A stretch of DNA of 60,000 nt from Lineus longissimus (Eukaryota; Nemertea; Pilidiophora; Heteronemertea; Lineidae): contig NC_088318.1 of NCBI RefSeq assembly GCF_910592395.1, positions 9,798,349-9,858,348 on the forward strand. The letters are read 5' to 3'. Both the position numbers and the translations under genes were made by a program. Numbering within the stretch: position 1 is the first letter of the stretch; each line of letters starts with the position of its first letter. The notes beneath the pieces are model-generated. The model was given only the letters and a program-made list of their open reading frames with translations, made no database searches and had not been told where the DNA came from. Shown here one piece after another: positions 28,775 through 40,287 of the stretch.

Positions 28775-28842
28775 TATCCCTCGAGTGGGTTTGAACTTGC
28801 GACCCTCGACACTAGACTCCCTAGGCAGCCCATCGCGTCATC
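28775..28842 (-). repeat. tRNA-like head of a possible SINE
   Basis: On the minus strand a B-box-like AAGTTCAAACCC lies about 35 nt after an A-box-like GCGATGGGCTGCC, the spacing of tRNA-derived SINE promoters. Pairing of acceptor and anticodon stems is not convincing, so it is not called as a tRNA gene. It lies in the intron between PSME3IP1 exons 2 and 3. Confidence 0.35.
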
Positions 28843-29574
28843 TTAACACTTTGAAGCCCAGGCACGGACATGTCTGTAATGGCCAAACATGGCTGAATGC
28901 CCAATCACGGACATACTCGTGATAGCATATTAGCCTATTTTCAATCTGTGCTGACGATCTCCTGGCTTTCAGTATCGCCTCCTGTACATAACTGATGAAA
29001 CTAACAATCACTTCCAATTAATTGACATCCGTAGCAGACGACGTTTAGTTCTGTGGCGGTCGTACAGAGGGCCTCAATGACATGCCAAAATCCTGTGTAT
29101 CATCTATTCGAACACCTCCATTTGACGTTTGAGGACAATTTGGGGGCCAAAACCCCAATAAACTTGGTATATTTTGAACATTGTTTTTCTTCCCTTGGAG
29201 TTGTGTTGGGAGTTACAAAATACAACTACTTTCACAATCTGGTGAATTTATTGGCTAAAAACAGTTTTTGACGTATACCGCTTTGGCATACATAATAATC
29301 GCAGGAGGTCGCAATGGCCACTTCTAGTAATATATATGAACCGATGCTCATATCTACGCTCCACATCCAGTGCTCTTTTGATCAATACGGTAGTGCGACT
29401 GTGGCCTGCAGGTAGTCTATCATATCTTAGGGCGTTTTAAACATGGCTGACCAGTCATTCAAAACATGGCGTACGGGCGTTTGTGTTATCAAACTTGGCC
29501 GCAAGGGTTCTTATGCATGCATGTCAGCTTTTAGTGCCAACTGTTGCCAGAGCAGGTTACATGTTCCCACTTAC

Positions 29575-29673
29575 TCAAAGCCCATTGTTCCTGATATTCT
29601 TCCTCTTTCTTGTTCTTCTGTTCCTCAAGCCTCTCAAATAATGACCTGTTGTCATATTCCTCTTCTGGAGCCT
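29575..29673 (-). CDS. PSME3IP1: PSME3IP1 coding exon 2
   Basis: This 99-nt exon lies between acceptor ATTGCAG and donor GTAAGT, entered in phase 1 and left in phase 1. It encodes APEEEYDNRSLFERLEEQKN followed by a Lys/Glu-rich helix. This matches the conserved region of the NIP30 family in which an acidic Tyr-Asp-x-Arg-Ser-Leu motif precedes a long helix. Confidence 0.9.
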   Translation of the reverse strand, partial: RLQKRNMTTGHYLRGLRNRRTRKRKNIRNNGL

Positions 29674-29909
29674 CTGCAATACGTAAAACACATGTGTAAC
29701 CGTCCATTTTCTGGACTCTGGAAGTAGACTCAAAGGGAAAATAAATTTATCAAATCAACTTCAGTTTTTATCATCGTTCTATTTACTCCTGTTAATATTC
29801 CTCGAGGGGGAGGGTGTCCAGGGGGAGACAAACAGTGTAACTTTTGAAGGGGTCAAGCAAATTTCGACATACTCTGTAACTAGAAAGCAATTCCTTTGAG
29901 CTTTTTCAC

Positions 29910-30063
29910 CTTTTGGATCTTCTGGCTTTCTGACTTTCTCCCATTCCTCCTGTCTTTTCTTTCTTTTTTCATCCAAATCATCCTGCGATACAAATTTTTT
30001 CTGGAACGTATTTAGAACACCACTAGAATCTCCACTTCCAAAACTCATCGTGACTATCTTTAT
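29910..30063 (-). CDS. PSME3IP1: PSME3IP1 first coding exon (FAM192A/NIP30 homologue)
   Basis: The ATG at 30048 follows 15 nt of 5' UTR after an acceptor TTTTTTGCAG, so at least one upstream non-coding exon exists. The exon codes 46 residues, ending in a basic block ([16 protein letters not shown]) that is the family's signature, then a GTGAAA donor. With the exons at 29575, 28377, 28039 and 16830 the coding sequence is 254 codons plus stop, the same length as human PSME3IP1. Splice phases agree throughout. The mammalian protein is nuclear and inhibits PA28-gamma's interaction with some partners while binding it through its C-terminus. The gene has four coding introns, one of U12 type and one of about 11 kb. 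No promoter was identified. Confidence 0.92.
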
Positions 30064-30252
30064 CTGCAAAAAATGAACCAGACCGGACAGAAATTCAGTG
30101 TCGGAGTACCTCTGACCTAGGGGGTCATGTGTACAAAGTTTCAAGTTCATAGCACAAGCGGTTAAGAAACGTGCCACACAGGATACGGACGACGACGACG
30201 ACGACGGACACAGGGCTATCGTATAGACTCCCCTAACGGTGAGCCAAAAAGA
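30064..30252 (+). mobile_element. Dispersed repeat (family B 3' end) abutting PSME3IP1 exon 1
   Basis: From about 30070 the sequence matches family B: CCGGACAGAAATTCAGTGTC, GTGTACAAAGTTTCAAGTTC, GCGGTTAAGAAACGTGCCAC and a final GGTGAGCCAAAAAG. A GAC microsatellite sits at 30188-30207. The repeat starts within a few bases of the intron acceptor upstream of the start codon. Confidence 0.7.
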
Positions 30253-30535
30253 AGGGTCATGGTTCGGGTAGCTGCAGAATTATGAGAAGAGTCATGGTTG
30301 AGGTTAGAAATAGTATGAAAAAGAAGGGTCATGGTCGGGTAGCTGCAGAATTGTGAGAAGGAAGAGTCATGGTTGAGGTTAGAAATAGCATGAAAAAGAA
30401 GGGTCATGGTTTGGGTTAGCTATAGCATGAAAAGGATGGGTAATGGTTGGGTTAGCAAAAGCATCAAAAGCAAAGGTAATGGCAGGTTAGCTTTGAGTAG
30501 TTGGTAGCTATAGCATATGAGAAGAAAGGGTCATG
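30245..30535. repeat. Degenerate minisatellite (AGGGTCATGGTT units)
   Basis: Repeats of AGAAGGGTCATGGTTCGGGT and AGCTGCAGAATTATGAGAAG, with GAGGTTAGAAATAGTATGAA, recur with a period of roughly 35-75 bp, decaying to the right. Confidence 0.75.
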
Positions 30536-30960
30536 GTTAGTTCATATGCCACGAACTTGAATTATAGCTGTTTTATTATAGGGGTCTTCATGTATTAACT
30601 CTTTCAGCCCTAGCCTTTTGCTTCGTCACGCCTTCTTAGCAGAGATAAGGCACTTGGAATCAGTCCATAGCAGGCCAAGTATCTAGATCCGAATTTATGC
30701 ATCAGTTGAATATCACTATATTTTGGTATCCCATGAGAACCATTTTTGCAAGGAATATACAGAGGGACTCGGAACTCAGGAATATCAGATGACTCTGTAT
30801 CTGGACTTGGCACTAATTGCCCGGAGTTCAGGATTTTGATTCTCAGGGGTGCTCCTGCTTACGTTAAGCACTGGCATTTAACCAAACTGAGGACATAGAA
30901 TAAATGTAGGTATAGTGCTATTTTTAGCCAATTTCAGATGTATTCAGTACAAAAGCCCAG
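30536..30960. other. Intergenic DNA without recognised features
   Basis: No gene or bounded repeat seen. TTAACTCTTTCAGCCC at 30596 resembles a piggyBac-type end, but no partner end was found. Confidence 0.35.
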
Positions 30961-32032
30961 AAGGCTCATTCCAAATTCCAAATGCGAAATTCCAAATTTC
31001 AAATTCAGGTCTTACCAATCAAATAGCCAACGTGCATCACCCTCGATGTAAACAAATCAGAATTTAGATAAATTGTAATTTTACACATCTACTCAGTCTC
31101 AGTGCAAGTTACCTATTATCTGATACCTGGGCCGGATAAACACTCATTCCAAATTCCAAATTTGAAATCTGATCTGACCAATCAGATGAGGTTTTGCTTT
31201 TGACCAATCAGATAGTGTATTGGTCAAAAGCAAAACCTCATCCGATTGGTCGGATCAGATTTGGAATTTTGCATTTGGAATTTCACATTTGGAATTTGGT
31301 AATTTGGAATGAGTTTATCCGGCCTAGGCATCAGATAGATAGGTAACTAGTGTTCCAATCCATTCCAAATACTGGCGATTCGTTCAGAAACCGCGGCGAT
31401 CTGTCCATGATCAATAGACATTTCCGTGCATGTACAAAACTGAGTACGCTTGCGCACTCGCTGCAAGTATAATGACGTTATCTACGGACGTCATGGTATG
31501 ACGTCATCTGTGACGAAGTTTGCGTTTATTGTTGTCCGCGGGTTGCGCATTTCTCATTGTTTAGACGTAACGTTTTTTTTACATTGAAAAAAACTTCACT
31601 TGAATAACATGGCATTTTACCGAAAGAACATCCTTCGCTGGGTCTCATGATCAAAGTTATCGCATTATACCGCCTTCGCGCTTTTCCGCCTTACCGCTTA
31701 ATTATAAAGCTGGCACAGTCGCAAGGCCTTTACGTGAGTTTGTAAATTTCCGAATAGCATTTGTGTAATGTGTATATAACATAATGTCAATTAAATAATT
31801 TGTATTCTTTTTCTATATCTGCCACGTCTGTTGGTTTTTAACTAGCTGTAGCTCTGCCGGTTAAGGGCTGCGACAACAAGCACGGATTAGATGTGTGAAA
31901 TTACAATTTATCAAAATTCTGATTTGTTTACATCGAGGTGGATTCATGTTGGCTATTTGATTGGTGAGACCTGAATTTCAAGTTTGGAATTTCGCAGTTT
32001 GCATTGGAATTTCGCATTTCGAGTTTGGAATT
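30961..32032. mobile_element. Foldback element, outer copy
   Basis: 30961-31089 and 31890-32032 are inverted copies of each other with indels. Both are built from ATTCCAAATT-type short repeats plus a conserved block (TGTAAACAAATCAGAATTT on one side, its complement on the other). The interior holds a second palindromic element (31107-31348) and about 540 bp of DNA without counterpart (31349-31889). It is non-coding. Confidence 0.7.
31107..31348. mobile_element. Inner palindromic MITE nested in the foldback
   Basis: AGTTACCTAT...CCGGATAAAC..TCATTCCAAATT at the left pairs with its complement at the right end. The centre (about 31178-31247) is a nearly perfect hairpin around GACCAATCAGAT and GGTTTTGCTTTTGACC. 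Confidence 0.75.
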
Positions 32033-32281
32033 TTCACTAAAAGTCAATAATCGGATGTGTGCGGTAACCTATTTCCGGACAATATAATCTGTAATCCTGT
32101 GCATAAGACGAGCCTATTTTGTGAAATAAACTATTTCACAGCCCTACCCCTGAATCAACTCTTTAAAACTGTCACTGACAGACTTGATTGATGTCTCAAT
32201 TCATGAGTATATTTACCTCAAAAGACGGATTCTGTGAGATATAGAGACAAACACAAGTATTGATATGTGGTAGGCCAGTGT

Positions 32282-33269
32282 TCAGGTCTCACTAGCCAGT
32301 ATAGGCCATGGGACGAGTGTGAAAAATGTGAAGTTCCGTTTGACAAATTAGCGGGCAATTTGAAAACAGTCGTTTTTGGGTAATATGGGGGTGCTGATTT
32401 CAAAAATCAATTTTTCTCCCGCGTAAAGTTGCACATTAAGTCAGAAATGAGACCCTTAATAGGGCCTAATGGTCCCAAAGTAGGGGTCAAAAAGTTGATG
32501 TCATCGAAACATGTCAACATGGGTATCAAAATGAAGGTCTATAGGGGTACTTTAACATTGCATAGTTTTTGGCCCCCTTAACGAACCCTGGGACCCCCCA
32601 GGGAGGGTCAAAAAGGGAAAAAGTGGAAACTTTGACCGCCTCCCATGAGCTTCATGGGCACCGCATGTGGATAAAAACTGTTTTATTCGACAGTACTCAC
32701 ATAGACCTTTTCATAGATACCCATGAAGACACCCTTGGGCAAAAGGTTTTCGAGATCTTTAATTTGGAGCCTAAAAAGGGGTCAAAATTACTATCTCGGC
32801 AACCCTTACCCCGAGAGTGTTGTCATGGGTATCATTCTGAAGGTCTATACGATTACTGTCAAATAAAACAGTTTTTATCCATTAATAGTCCCTATGAAGA
32901 TCGTGGGACAGGGTCAAAGTTGCCACTTTTGCCCTTTTTGACCCTCCCTGGGGGGTCCCACGGTTCGTTAAGGGGGCCAAAAACTATGCAATGTTAAAGT
33001 ACCCCTATAGACCTTCATTTTGATACCCATGTTGACATGTTTCGATGACATCAACTTTTTGACCCCTACTTTGGGACCATTAGGCCCTATTGAGGGTCTC
33101 ATTTCTGACTTAATGTGCAACTTTACGCGGGAGAAAAATTGATTTTTGAAATCAGCACCCCCATATTACCCAAAAACGACTGTTTTCAATTTGCCCGCTA
33201 ATTTGTCAAACGGAATCCTTTTTCTAGACACATTTTTGCCACTCGTCCCATGGCCTAGTAGTGACCTGA
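32282..33269. mobile_element. Palindrome of about 990 bp
   Basis: The two halves are reverse complements of each other from the outer ends (TCAGGTC...GGCCATGGGACGAGTG on the left) to a loop of about 80 bp near 32734-32816. Divergence is low over most of the arms: blocks such as CTCCCGCGTAAAGTTGCACA, TTGATGTCATCGAAACATG and CAACATGGGTATCAAAATGA occur exactly in both. No gene is present. It is best read as a foldback transposon copy. Confidence 0.85.
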
Positions 33270-33574
33270 GTGTTCAATGCAAACGTTCATTGAAAATATT
33301 GTATTGAACGAGAATGCTTGAGATCATTTCTCGTGCAATACACCCTCTACTCTGTTGTCGGATGTACTTTTTCAGGGCGCCAAAGTAAATAGTATTTGTA
33401 ACAGGTTGGATCCATTCATGAACATGGAATCGGCCTGCGCCTTAAGAACTACATTTCTCGGGGGGGGGGGGGCGAAACGGACCTCGTCCCCACTGTGTAG
33501 GTCGCTCCTTGGGACCTTTAGTAAGTCTCCTCGAATATGTTAGTGATTGATGCCCTAAATCCATCTATACTGGT
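33270..33574. other. Intergenic DNA; G11 tract
   Basis: No gene seen. A run of about 11 G lies near 33461-33471. Confidence 0.4.
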
Positions 33575-35275
33575 CAGATAAGGAGGTTGATATATCCAAG
33601 TTGATCACTGCTGGGGACCTTCAAGGTGTCACCTACAGAATATCAGCAATCATAGCCATTAATCAATTAATACTATTCATATTGAGACTTTCATTCAAGG
33701 TGTCACTTACAGAATATCAGTAATAAGTTGATCGCTGCTGGGAACTTTCAAGGTGTCATCTACAGAATATTAGTAATCATAGCCATTAATCGATCAATAC
33801 TATTGATATATCCAAGTTGATCACTGCTGGGAACTTTCAAGGTGTCACTTACAGAATATCAGTAATCATAGCCATTAATCGATCAATACTATTGATATAT
33901 CCAAGTTGATCGCTGCTGGGGACCTTCAGTGTGTCACTTACAGAATATCAGTAATCATAGCCATTAATCGATCAATACTATTGATATATCCAAGTTGATC
34001 CACTGCTGGGGACTTTCAAGGTGTCACTTACAGAATATCAGTAATCATAGCCATTAATCGATCAATACTATTGATATATCCAAGTTGATCGCTGCTGGGG
34101 ACCTTCAGTGTGTCACTTACAGAATATCAGTAATCATAGCCATTAATCGATCAATACTATTGATATATCCAAGTTGATCGCTGCTGGAGACTTTCAAGGT
34201 GTCATCTACAGAATATCAGTAATCATAGCCATTAATCGATCAATGCTATTGATATATCCAAGTTGATCATCTTTGCTGGGGACTTTCAAGGTGCCATCTA
34301 CAGAATATCAGTAGGCCTAATCATAGCCATTAATTGATCAATAGTATTGAGATAAACAAGTTGATTGCTGCTGGGGACCTTCAGTGTGTCATCTACAGAA
34401 TATCAGTAATCATGGCCATTAATCGATCAATACTATTGATATATCCAAGTTGATCGCTGCTGGGGACTTTCAAGGTGTCATCTACAGAATATCAGTAATC
34501 AGAGCCATTAATCGATCAATACTATTGAGATAAACAAGTTGATCACTGCTGGGGACCTTCAAGGTGTCATCTACAGAATATCAGTATTCATAGCCATTAA
34601 TTGATCAATACTATTGAGATAAACAAGTTGATCGCTGCTGGGGACCTTCAGTGTGTCACTTACAGAATATCAGTAATCATGGCCATTAATCGATCAATAC
34701 TATTGATAGATCCAAGTTGATCGCTGCTGGGGACTTTTAAGGTGTCATCTACAGAATATCAGTAATCATAGGCATAAATCGATCAATACTATTGAGATAA
34801 CCAAGTTGATCGCTGCTGGGGACTTTCAAGATGTCATCTACAGAATATCAGTAACATAGCCATTAATCGATCAATACTATTGAGATAACCAAGTTGATCG
34901 CTGCTGGGGACTTTCAAGGTGTCATCTAAAGGATCTGAATAATAATTGCCATTGATCGATCAATACTATTGAGATAACCAAGTTGGTCAGCGTGTATCCT
35001 CTAAAATGTCAGTGACTAATGCCATTGATCTATCAATACTGGTCAGAAAACCTTGTTGATCGCTGCTGGAGGACCTTCAGCAAGTATCCTCGAATATATC
35101 AATGATTTATGCCATTAATCAATCAATACTGGTCAAATAACCTTGTTGATCACTGCTCGGGACCTTTAGCAAGTATCTTCGAATAGGTCAGTGATTAATT
35201 CCATTCATCAATCAATAATGGTTAGAAAACCAATTTGATCACAGCTGCATTGGAACGGGACCTTCAGCGTGTCTC
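33575..35275. repeat. Minisatellite, ~90-bp unit, roughly 18 copies
   Basis: The unit contains CCAAGTTGATCGCTGCTGGG, GACTTTCAAGGTGTCATCTA, CAGAATATCAGTAATCATAG and CCATTAATCGATCAATACTA. Copies differ by a few substitutions (GATATATCC/GAGATAACC, GACTTTCAAGG/GACCTTCAGTG), and higher-order pairing of variants is visible between 33890 and 34260. The units decay towards the right edge. Confidence 0.92.
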
Positions 35276-35279
35276 ATCA

Positions 35280-37325
35280 ACAAGAGGCCCAAGGGCCTGG
35301 CGCTCAGCTGAGTTAATATCTTCCCGGTGTTCAGTTCATTATGCATGAAAATGGCATGCTCTATGGTATTTGATATCCTTTTGCGTTCACTACGGTACCA
35401 ATGTTTTTGGTTGACATAATTATGCCACTGTTGGAACATTCTCATGGTTTATGGTATGCACCTGTTGATGGGCCATATGAATAAAAACTAGCATAAGCTT
35501 TTACTTCAGATTTTGAAGTATTTAGTATGCTTCAAAAATTGGAATAGTTTAGTACTTGTGAAAGCAAAGGATTTTTAGAAATCAGTATTTGCTACCAAGT
35601 CAAGTAAATGCTAGACTACATATGAACGAAAATGTAGGATGAACCTTTTACTTGGTAGTATAAATGTATTTTCTTGGAATCATGTAGCCTTTAAAAGTCG
35701 AAGTGAATGGTTGGTTGTTCCTCTTTGCCGGACTGCATTCACATTTTGTTTGGTGGACATGTCATGCAAGAATTGGTCAAACCATACATCCATTTATGGA
35801 GAATCAGAGTGCATGGATTCCGAGTCATTAAAAATGTCTAAGGAATTATTCTTGGGTCATGAAGGGAAACCTGCGTTGTTTAGTATGAAAGTGAAAAATA
35901 TGACAGAGTTAAGAAAATTATGTTTTATTGAACAATAGTAAGTTTTGATTGTCTGCTTGGCTCCTTGCCAGTTAAATAACATGTGACTATACACAAAATA
36001 GAAAACTTTGATGGAAATTGTAAATCATTTTTTTATCTATCAGGGGAAAACAAGCTGATGATGATCAAGTAAATCATTCATGAGAAATCGTTTTGTTGCT
36101 GAAGCTAATGCTAACCTTTTCTTGTGCTCTACTGCGCCACCGTAGTTTTCTATTTAGACCAGCGATGACGTCATTTCTGGTGATTCCCTACGTTGTCAAA
36201 TGAATGCTTCTTAAAATGTGCCATTTGGTATTGTACAGTATGCAATGTATTTTTTCAGCGCTGTCAGTTGCCGAAGAGAATGCGTAGCTCCCTCAATTTC
36301 CAATCAATTTTTATGGGAGTGACATTATTGTATTGCTTAGAATGTCTACTTTTTACTCATGAAAGAATCGTAGAACTAAAACTTAATAGGCGAACAGAAT
36401 CATGCCGATTCACTGCACATACTGTGGGAATTCTCCACTTCAAAATACATCGGCGATGTCATTGCGAACAGAGCATGCAATTCCGATATCGTTTTCACAG
36501 AAATGTGGCCAAATTTTCAAGAACTAATTTCTGAAAGTAGTCCCTAAAGCCCTTATGACTACCACTGAAACGAACTGGTGATAATATCGCCAACCAGACT
36601 ACCGTAGTACTAGCCCGTAGCCAGGTAGCGGGCCATCGTCATCGAGCTGTGTCATGAGCTCCAGGAGTAAACAACATGCCACCATTTTGTCTCCGCTTCG
36701 GTATTTCGTAGGCCGCTTATAATGCACCTTCTCAACTAAAACCAACATAATAAGGCCTTACATCGTTGATTGAATAGGAACACCACACAAAACACAATAA
36801 AGTGGGGGTACAATCGATTACGAAGCTGAAGTGAACAGTGATTTATTCCTTGAGCTAGCCTACTGCTTTCGTTGTGTAGCTGCCATGTTTTGAGAACTGG
36901 CAAATAGGAGACTTCATTGATGGCTGACGTCATCGGGCGGGAATTTGAATCGGCAGAAATAATCAAAAGGCAGGTAGCGCCCTCTCCTGTTAAAATTTTG
37001 AACTTTTTCTCAATAAAATAGATTTTCAAGAATTTTATCTTAATATTAGAGCATATTTCGACTAATTCTGCTGCTCCTAGGCCGATATAGGCCAGTTTCC
37101 TTCATGCGCTCTCGCTCACAGGAAGTAGGTCGAATGGCGACAAATTTTGTTTTGAAAGTAGAGTTTGACCAGAAGTATCCAGAAATGCAAAATTGAAGTC
37201 TCTAGGTCTTACGGTTACAAAATGTGCACCATGGGTTTAACGGACGGACGGACGGACGGACTGACAGACGCCACTGAGCAGCTTATTTGACAAGCTCAGC
37301 TGACTTTGTCAGCTGAGCTAAAAAT
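35280..37325 (+). mobile_element. Hairpin-ended element, family A, inserted in the minisatellite
   Basis: It starts CAAGAGGCCCAAGGGCCTGG then CGCTCAGCTGAG, and ends CAAGCTCAGCTGACTTTGTC then AGCTGAGCTAAAAAT. ATCA occurs on both flanks (35276-35279 and 37326-37329), a possible target-site duplication. Minisatellite sequence resumes in register at the other side. Length is 2,046 bp. A GGAC tetranucleotide repeat lies near 37242-37260. There is no coding capacity that I can support. Confidence 0.7.
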
Positions 37326-37395
37326 ATCACAGATTAATGCCATTATTCAATCAACTCTGGTCAGATAACCTTGTTGATTGCTGCTGGAGATTTTC
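37326..37395. repeat. Continuation of the ~90-bp minisatellite
   Basis: ATTAATGCCATTATTCAATC, AACTCTGGTCAGATAACC and TTGTTGATTGCTGCTGGAG continue the interrupted unit of the array ending at 35275. Confidence 0.8.
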
Positions 37396-39415
37396 TCAAT
37401 GGCTCCCCTCCTTCCTTGCAGAACATCTACAGAACACCTTTCAGTTCACTCTCCTGGCTGATATGTTTGTAGCAAATTAAATTTTGCGAATTCTCACTGC
37501 TCTTTTGAATAGTTCTTAGCTAAAACAGTTATCAATGAACTCAGGTAATCGAAGTATAAAAATATTTAACTGTCATGCTTTGATCATGTTGGTGCACACA
37601 TGTACATGCACAGTGTACTTGATCAATGCATTGCCATGAAAGGCTGAAGGCGCCGAATGTGTCGACTAAAAAAGCCTAAAACGAGGCTTATAAAGGCAAA
37701 TCAGTTGTGTCAGTGTCGTTATCTTACTGAGAAGTCCTTTCTTCGAAACTTATTCCATCACAATATAGCCTGCCACAGAAATTAGTTAGTGTCGGCACCA
37801 TGAGCAGTTTCAAGGTGAGGTAGGATCGGTGGTGGGGTCACAGCCTCACCATCTTTGAGCACTATGGGTGATAGACTTCTCCTGTATTTGTAAATATGTA
37901 TATATGTATATCAAAAGTTGACTTTGAAGTATGTACAGAGAGGAAGAATGCAGAGTACCCTAACGCACTAAACTACCACCTCGCGAGCACTATTTTTTCG
38001 TACTTTTAGTAGAGCGGTGAAAGACCGGAATACGGTCATAAAACCTGCAATATGATGATGATGATGATGATGATGATTACTTTTGTCTGTTGGCGCAGCG
38101 CCAGCACGGGTCATCTCCCAGAATTTCCTACATCAGATTTTTTGGTTGTTTAATCGAAATTCTCCATAAAAGAACATTAATTGAAGTATGAAGTATCTAT
38201 TATAGAGCACCTTTTACGAAAATTGCCTTCTATTTATTGATTTTGAAGGGCCTATCACGGGACTATAACCAACATTCACAGTGCATGTCGCACAATAATA
38301 ACTCACTTCACTAGAGGTATTAAATAACTTAAAAACGAACAACAGAAATCCTCAGAAAACTCATTATTATTGTTATTCATAGTGTTCAATATAGAAAAAT
38401 TACGACATCTGAAACCAAAAGATTTATAACAGGATAATCAGCTTTGAAAAATACTCAAAACTTTTCTCATCTACTCATCAATCAATGCCTCGGAAACCCT
38501 GTCAAGGTTTGAAGAGCATAAAAGAGTGGCAACCATAATAACCTGTACTAAAGGCCAAGTACAGTCTACTTCAATGGCAAATGTCCACGTCCTTATTGGC
38601 TGCTGTGCATAAACTTCTGATCCGAATTCTTCAAAGTTCGTTGAGGGAAATTTTATTTACTTAATATACAAATATTTAACCTGAAAGCAGTGTTGGGTCA
38701 AAAATTAGATTTCCAGGAATCCAACTTTGAAGATATCAGCTCAAAAGGAAATGAATATTTACTTCTGGTAAAGCACACAGGGATGCCATTACAGTCTCGT
38801 TCCTCTAACTTTTTTTTTCTTGAAAATAAACACATAAGGTGAAAAAACCCATGTCTCAGAATAAGTGTGCACGCCGGGTTGAACTCCATGAGAAATACTA
38901 CTGGGCGGTTATTTCACACTTAAAATTTTGAAGAGAACTGGCAAGAAACAGAAAGGAAGCTTTCTGATGCAAATTAGATAACTGTGTTTCTAAGCAAACA
39001 CCAAAATTATTCTAAAGCCATACTACAGGATATCCGAAAGAAATAATATTCACATCATACAACTGCATTTTAAAAGGAAATTTTATCAAAGCAAATTATA
39101 CAAAAAGTTTATTTAAAATTACAGTCGTATGGTTTACAACTTATACAGGTTGGTGCAGAAAAAAGGCAACCGGATACTTCCATTGATACCAGTGGATGGC
39201 AAATGTTTCTAGAAGAAGATCATACCAATAGTGACCGTTTCTGTTCTATAGTTTTTGTTGTAGAGACGTTTTTGTGAAGCAAGTATCTGTTGCATTTTTT
39301 CTGGACCACCCTGTATTGAGGGCTAGACATTTCAGCATCTTATGCAATGATTAAGCAAATTATTGCTCAACTACATGCCCGATGGCCTAAATTTTTGTGT
39401 CATGGGTACATCTAA
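37396..39415. other. Intergenic DNA with a GAT microsatellite
   Basis: About nine copies of GAT occur at 38053-38078. No exon, RNA gene or bounded transposon seen elsewhere in this stretch. Confidence 0.45.
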
Positions 39416-40043
39416 GGCTGATGTTACATAGGAATGAGCTACTCACGCCACATTTTTCATCGACTCACGGCTCATTTTCACGTGTCACTCCTCATTTGTC
39501 ACGAGTGACCGCGGCGGTTTACATACAGATCATTTTTCGCTCGTTCATTTGTCACTTGGATTTTCTCGGCGACGCACATGGACTCAGAAGAAGAAGAGAT
39601 GGCAGCCATGCTGCTCCTGATGGAGAATAGAAAACGAAAGCGGAGGCGACGGACGAGAACAATGTGGTACATAAAAGTGCTGCATTTTTGCATTTTTTGT
39701 TTCTCATTTCCAATCGAAATTAGCTATTGTATTAATGTGTAAACTAATGAAAATGCTGAAAAGTAGCTATACTCACAGTTTCGAAGGCGATATCACTGCA
39801 AATGCACATGGACGTCCACTTTCTTTGCCAGCTCATTTCACAAAGAATGAACATGTCCATTCATCGCCTCACGCGTGAAATGACATGAAATGACGTGAGG
39901 CGACGAATGCGGGCAAAACTTACAAAATTGACTTCAATGAGAACAGGTCAATAGGTTTTCCAATGTCCATTCATCAGCTCACGAATGACAAGTGACAAAT
40001 GAGTCGTGAGTCGATGAAACGTGAGGTCTATGTAACTTCAGCC
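39416..40043. mobile_element. PIF/Harbinger-type MITE with a transposase remnant
   Basis: The ends GGCTGATGTTACATAG and CTATGTAACTTCAGCC are inverted repeats with one mismatch. AT-rich trinucleotides TAA and TAT flank them, compatible with the 3-bp target of the superfamily. Subterminal repeats of TCATCGACTCACG/CGTGAGTCGATGA and TCACGAGTGA-like motifs are dense. At 39578 an ATG opens MDSEEEEMAAMLLLMENRKR followed by an Arg-rich run, the usual start of Harbinger nucleases. The rest of the gene is deleted. Confidence 0.7.
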
Positions 40044-40287
40044 TATCCACCGTATACATCATCATATGTCACATAGGTTTTTAATTTGACCTACTCTTCA
40101 AGGTCACAAAGGTTGAATGGCATAAGTTTCCATTTGGCTATATACTATAGCATGTTTCTTAACCAGCATGAAATCTTAACCACCAAATATCCCTATGGTG
40201 AGCGCAATGGCCCTTGCCTTTTCATTCATCTAAACAACTATTTTCACAAATTGAGATTATATGGAAACCCAAAATAATATGAAATGG

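Noticed and set aside
28775-28842. A tRNA gene on the minus strand
   Set aside because: A- and B-box-like pieces exist, but no acceptor or anticodon stems form convincingly; a SINE head is more likely.
33575-35275. CRISPR-like array
   Set aside because: Repeat units are contiguous with no unique spacers and lie in animal DNA, so this is a minisatellite.
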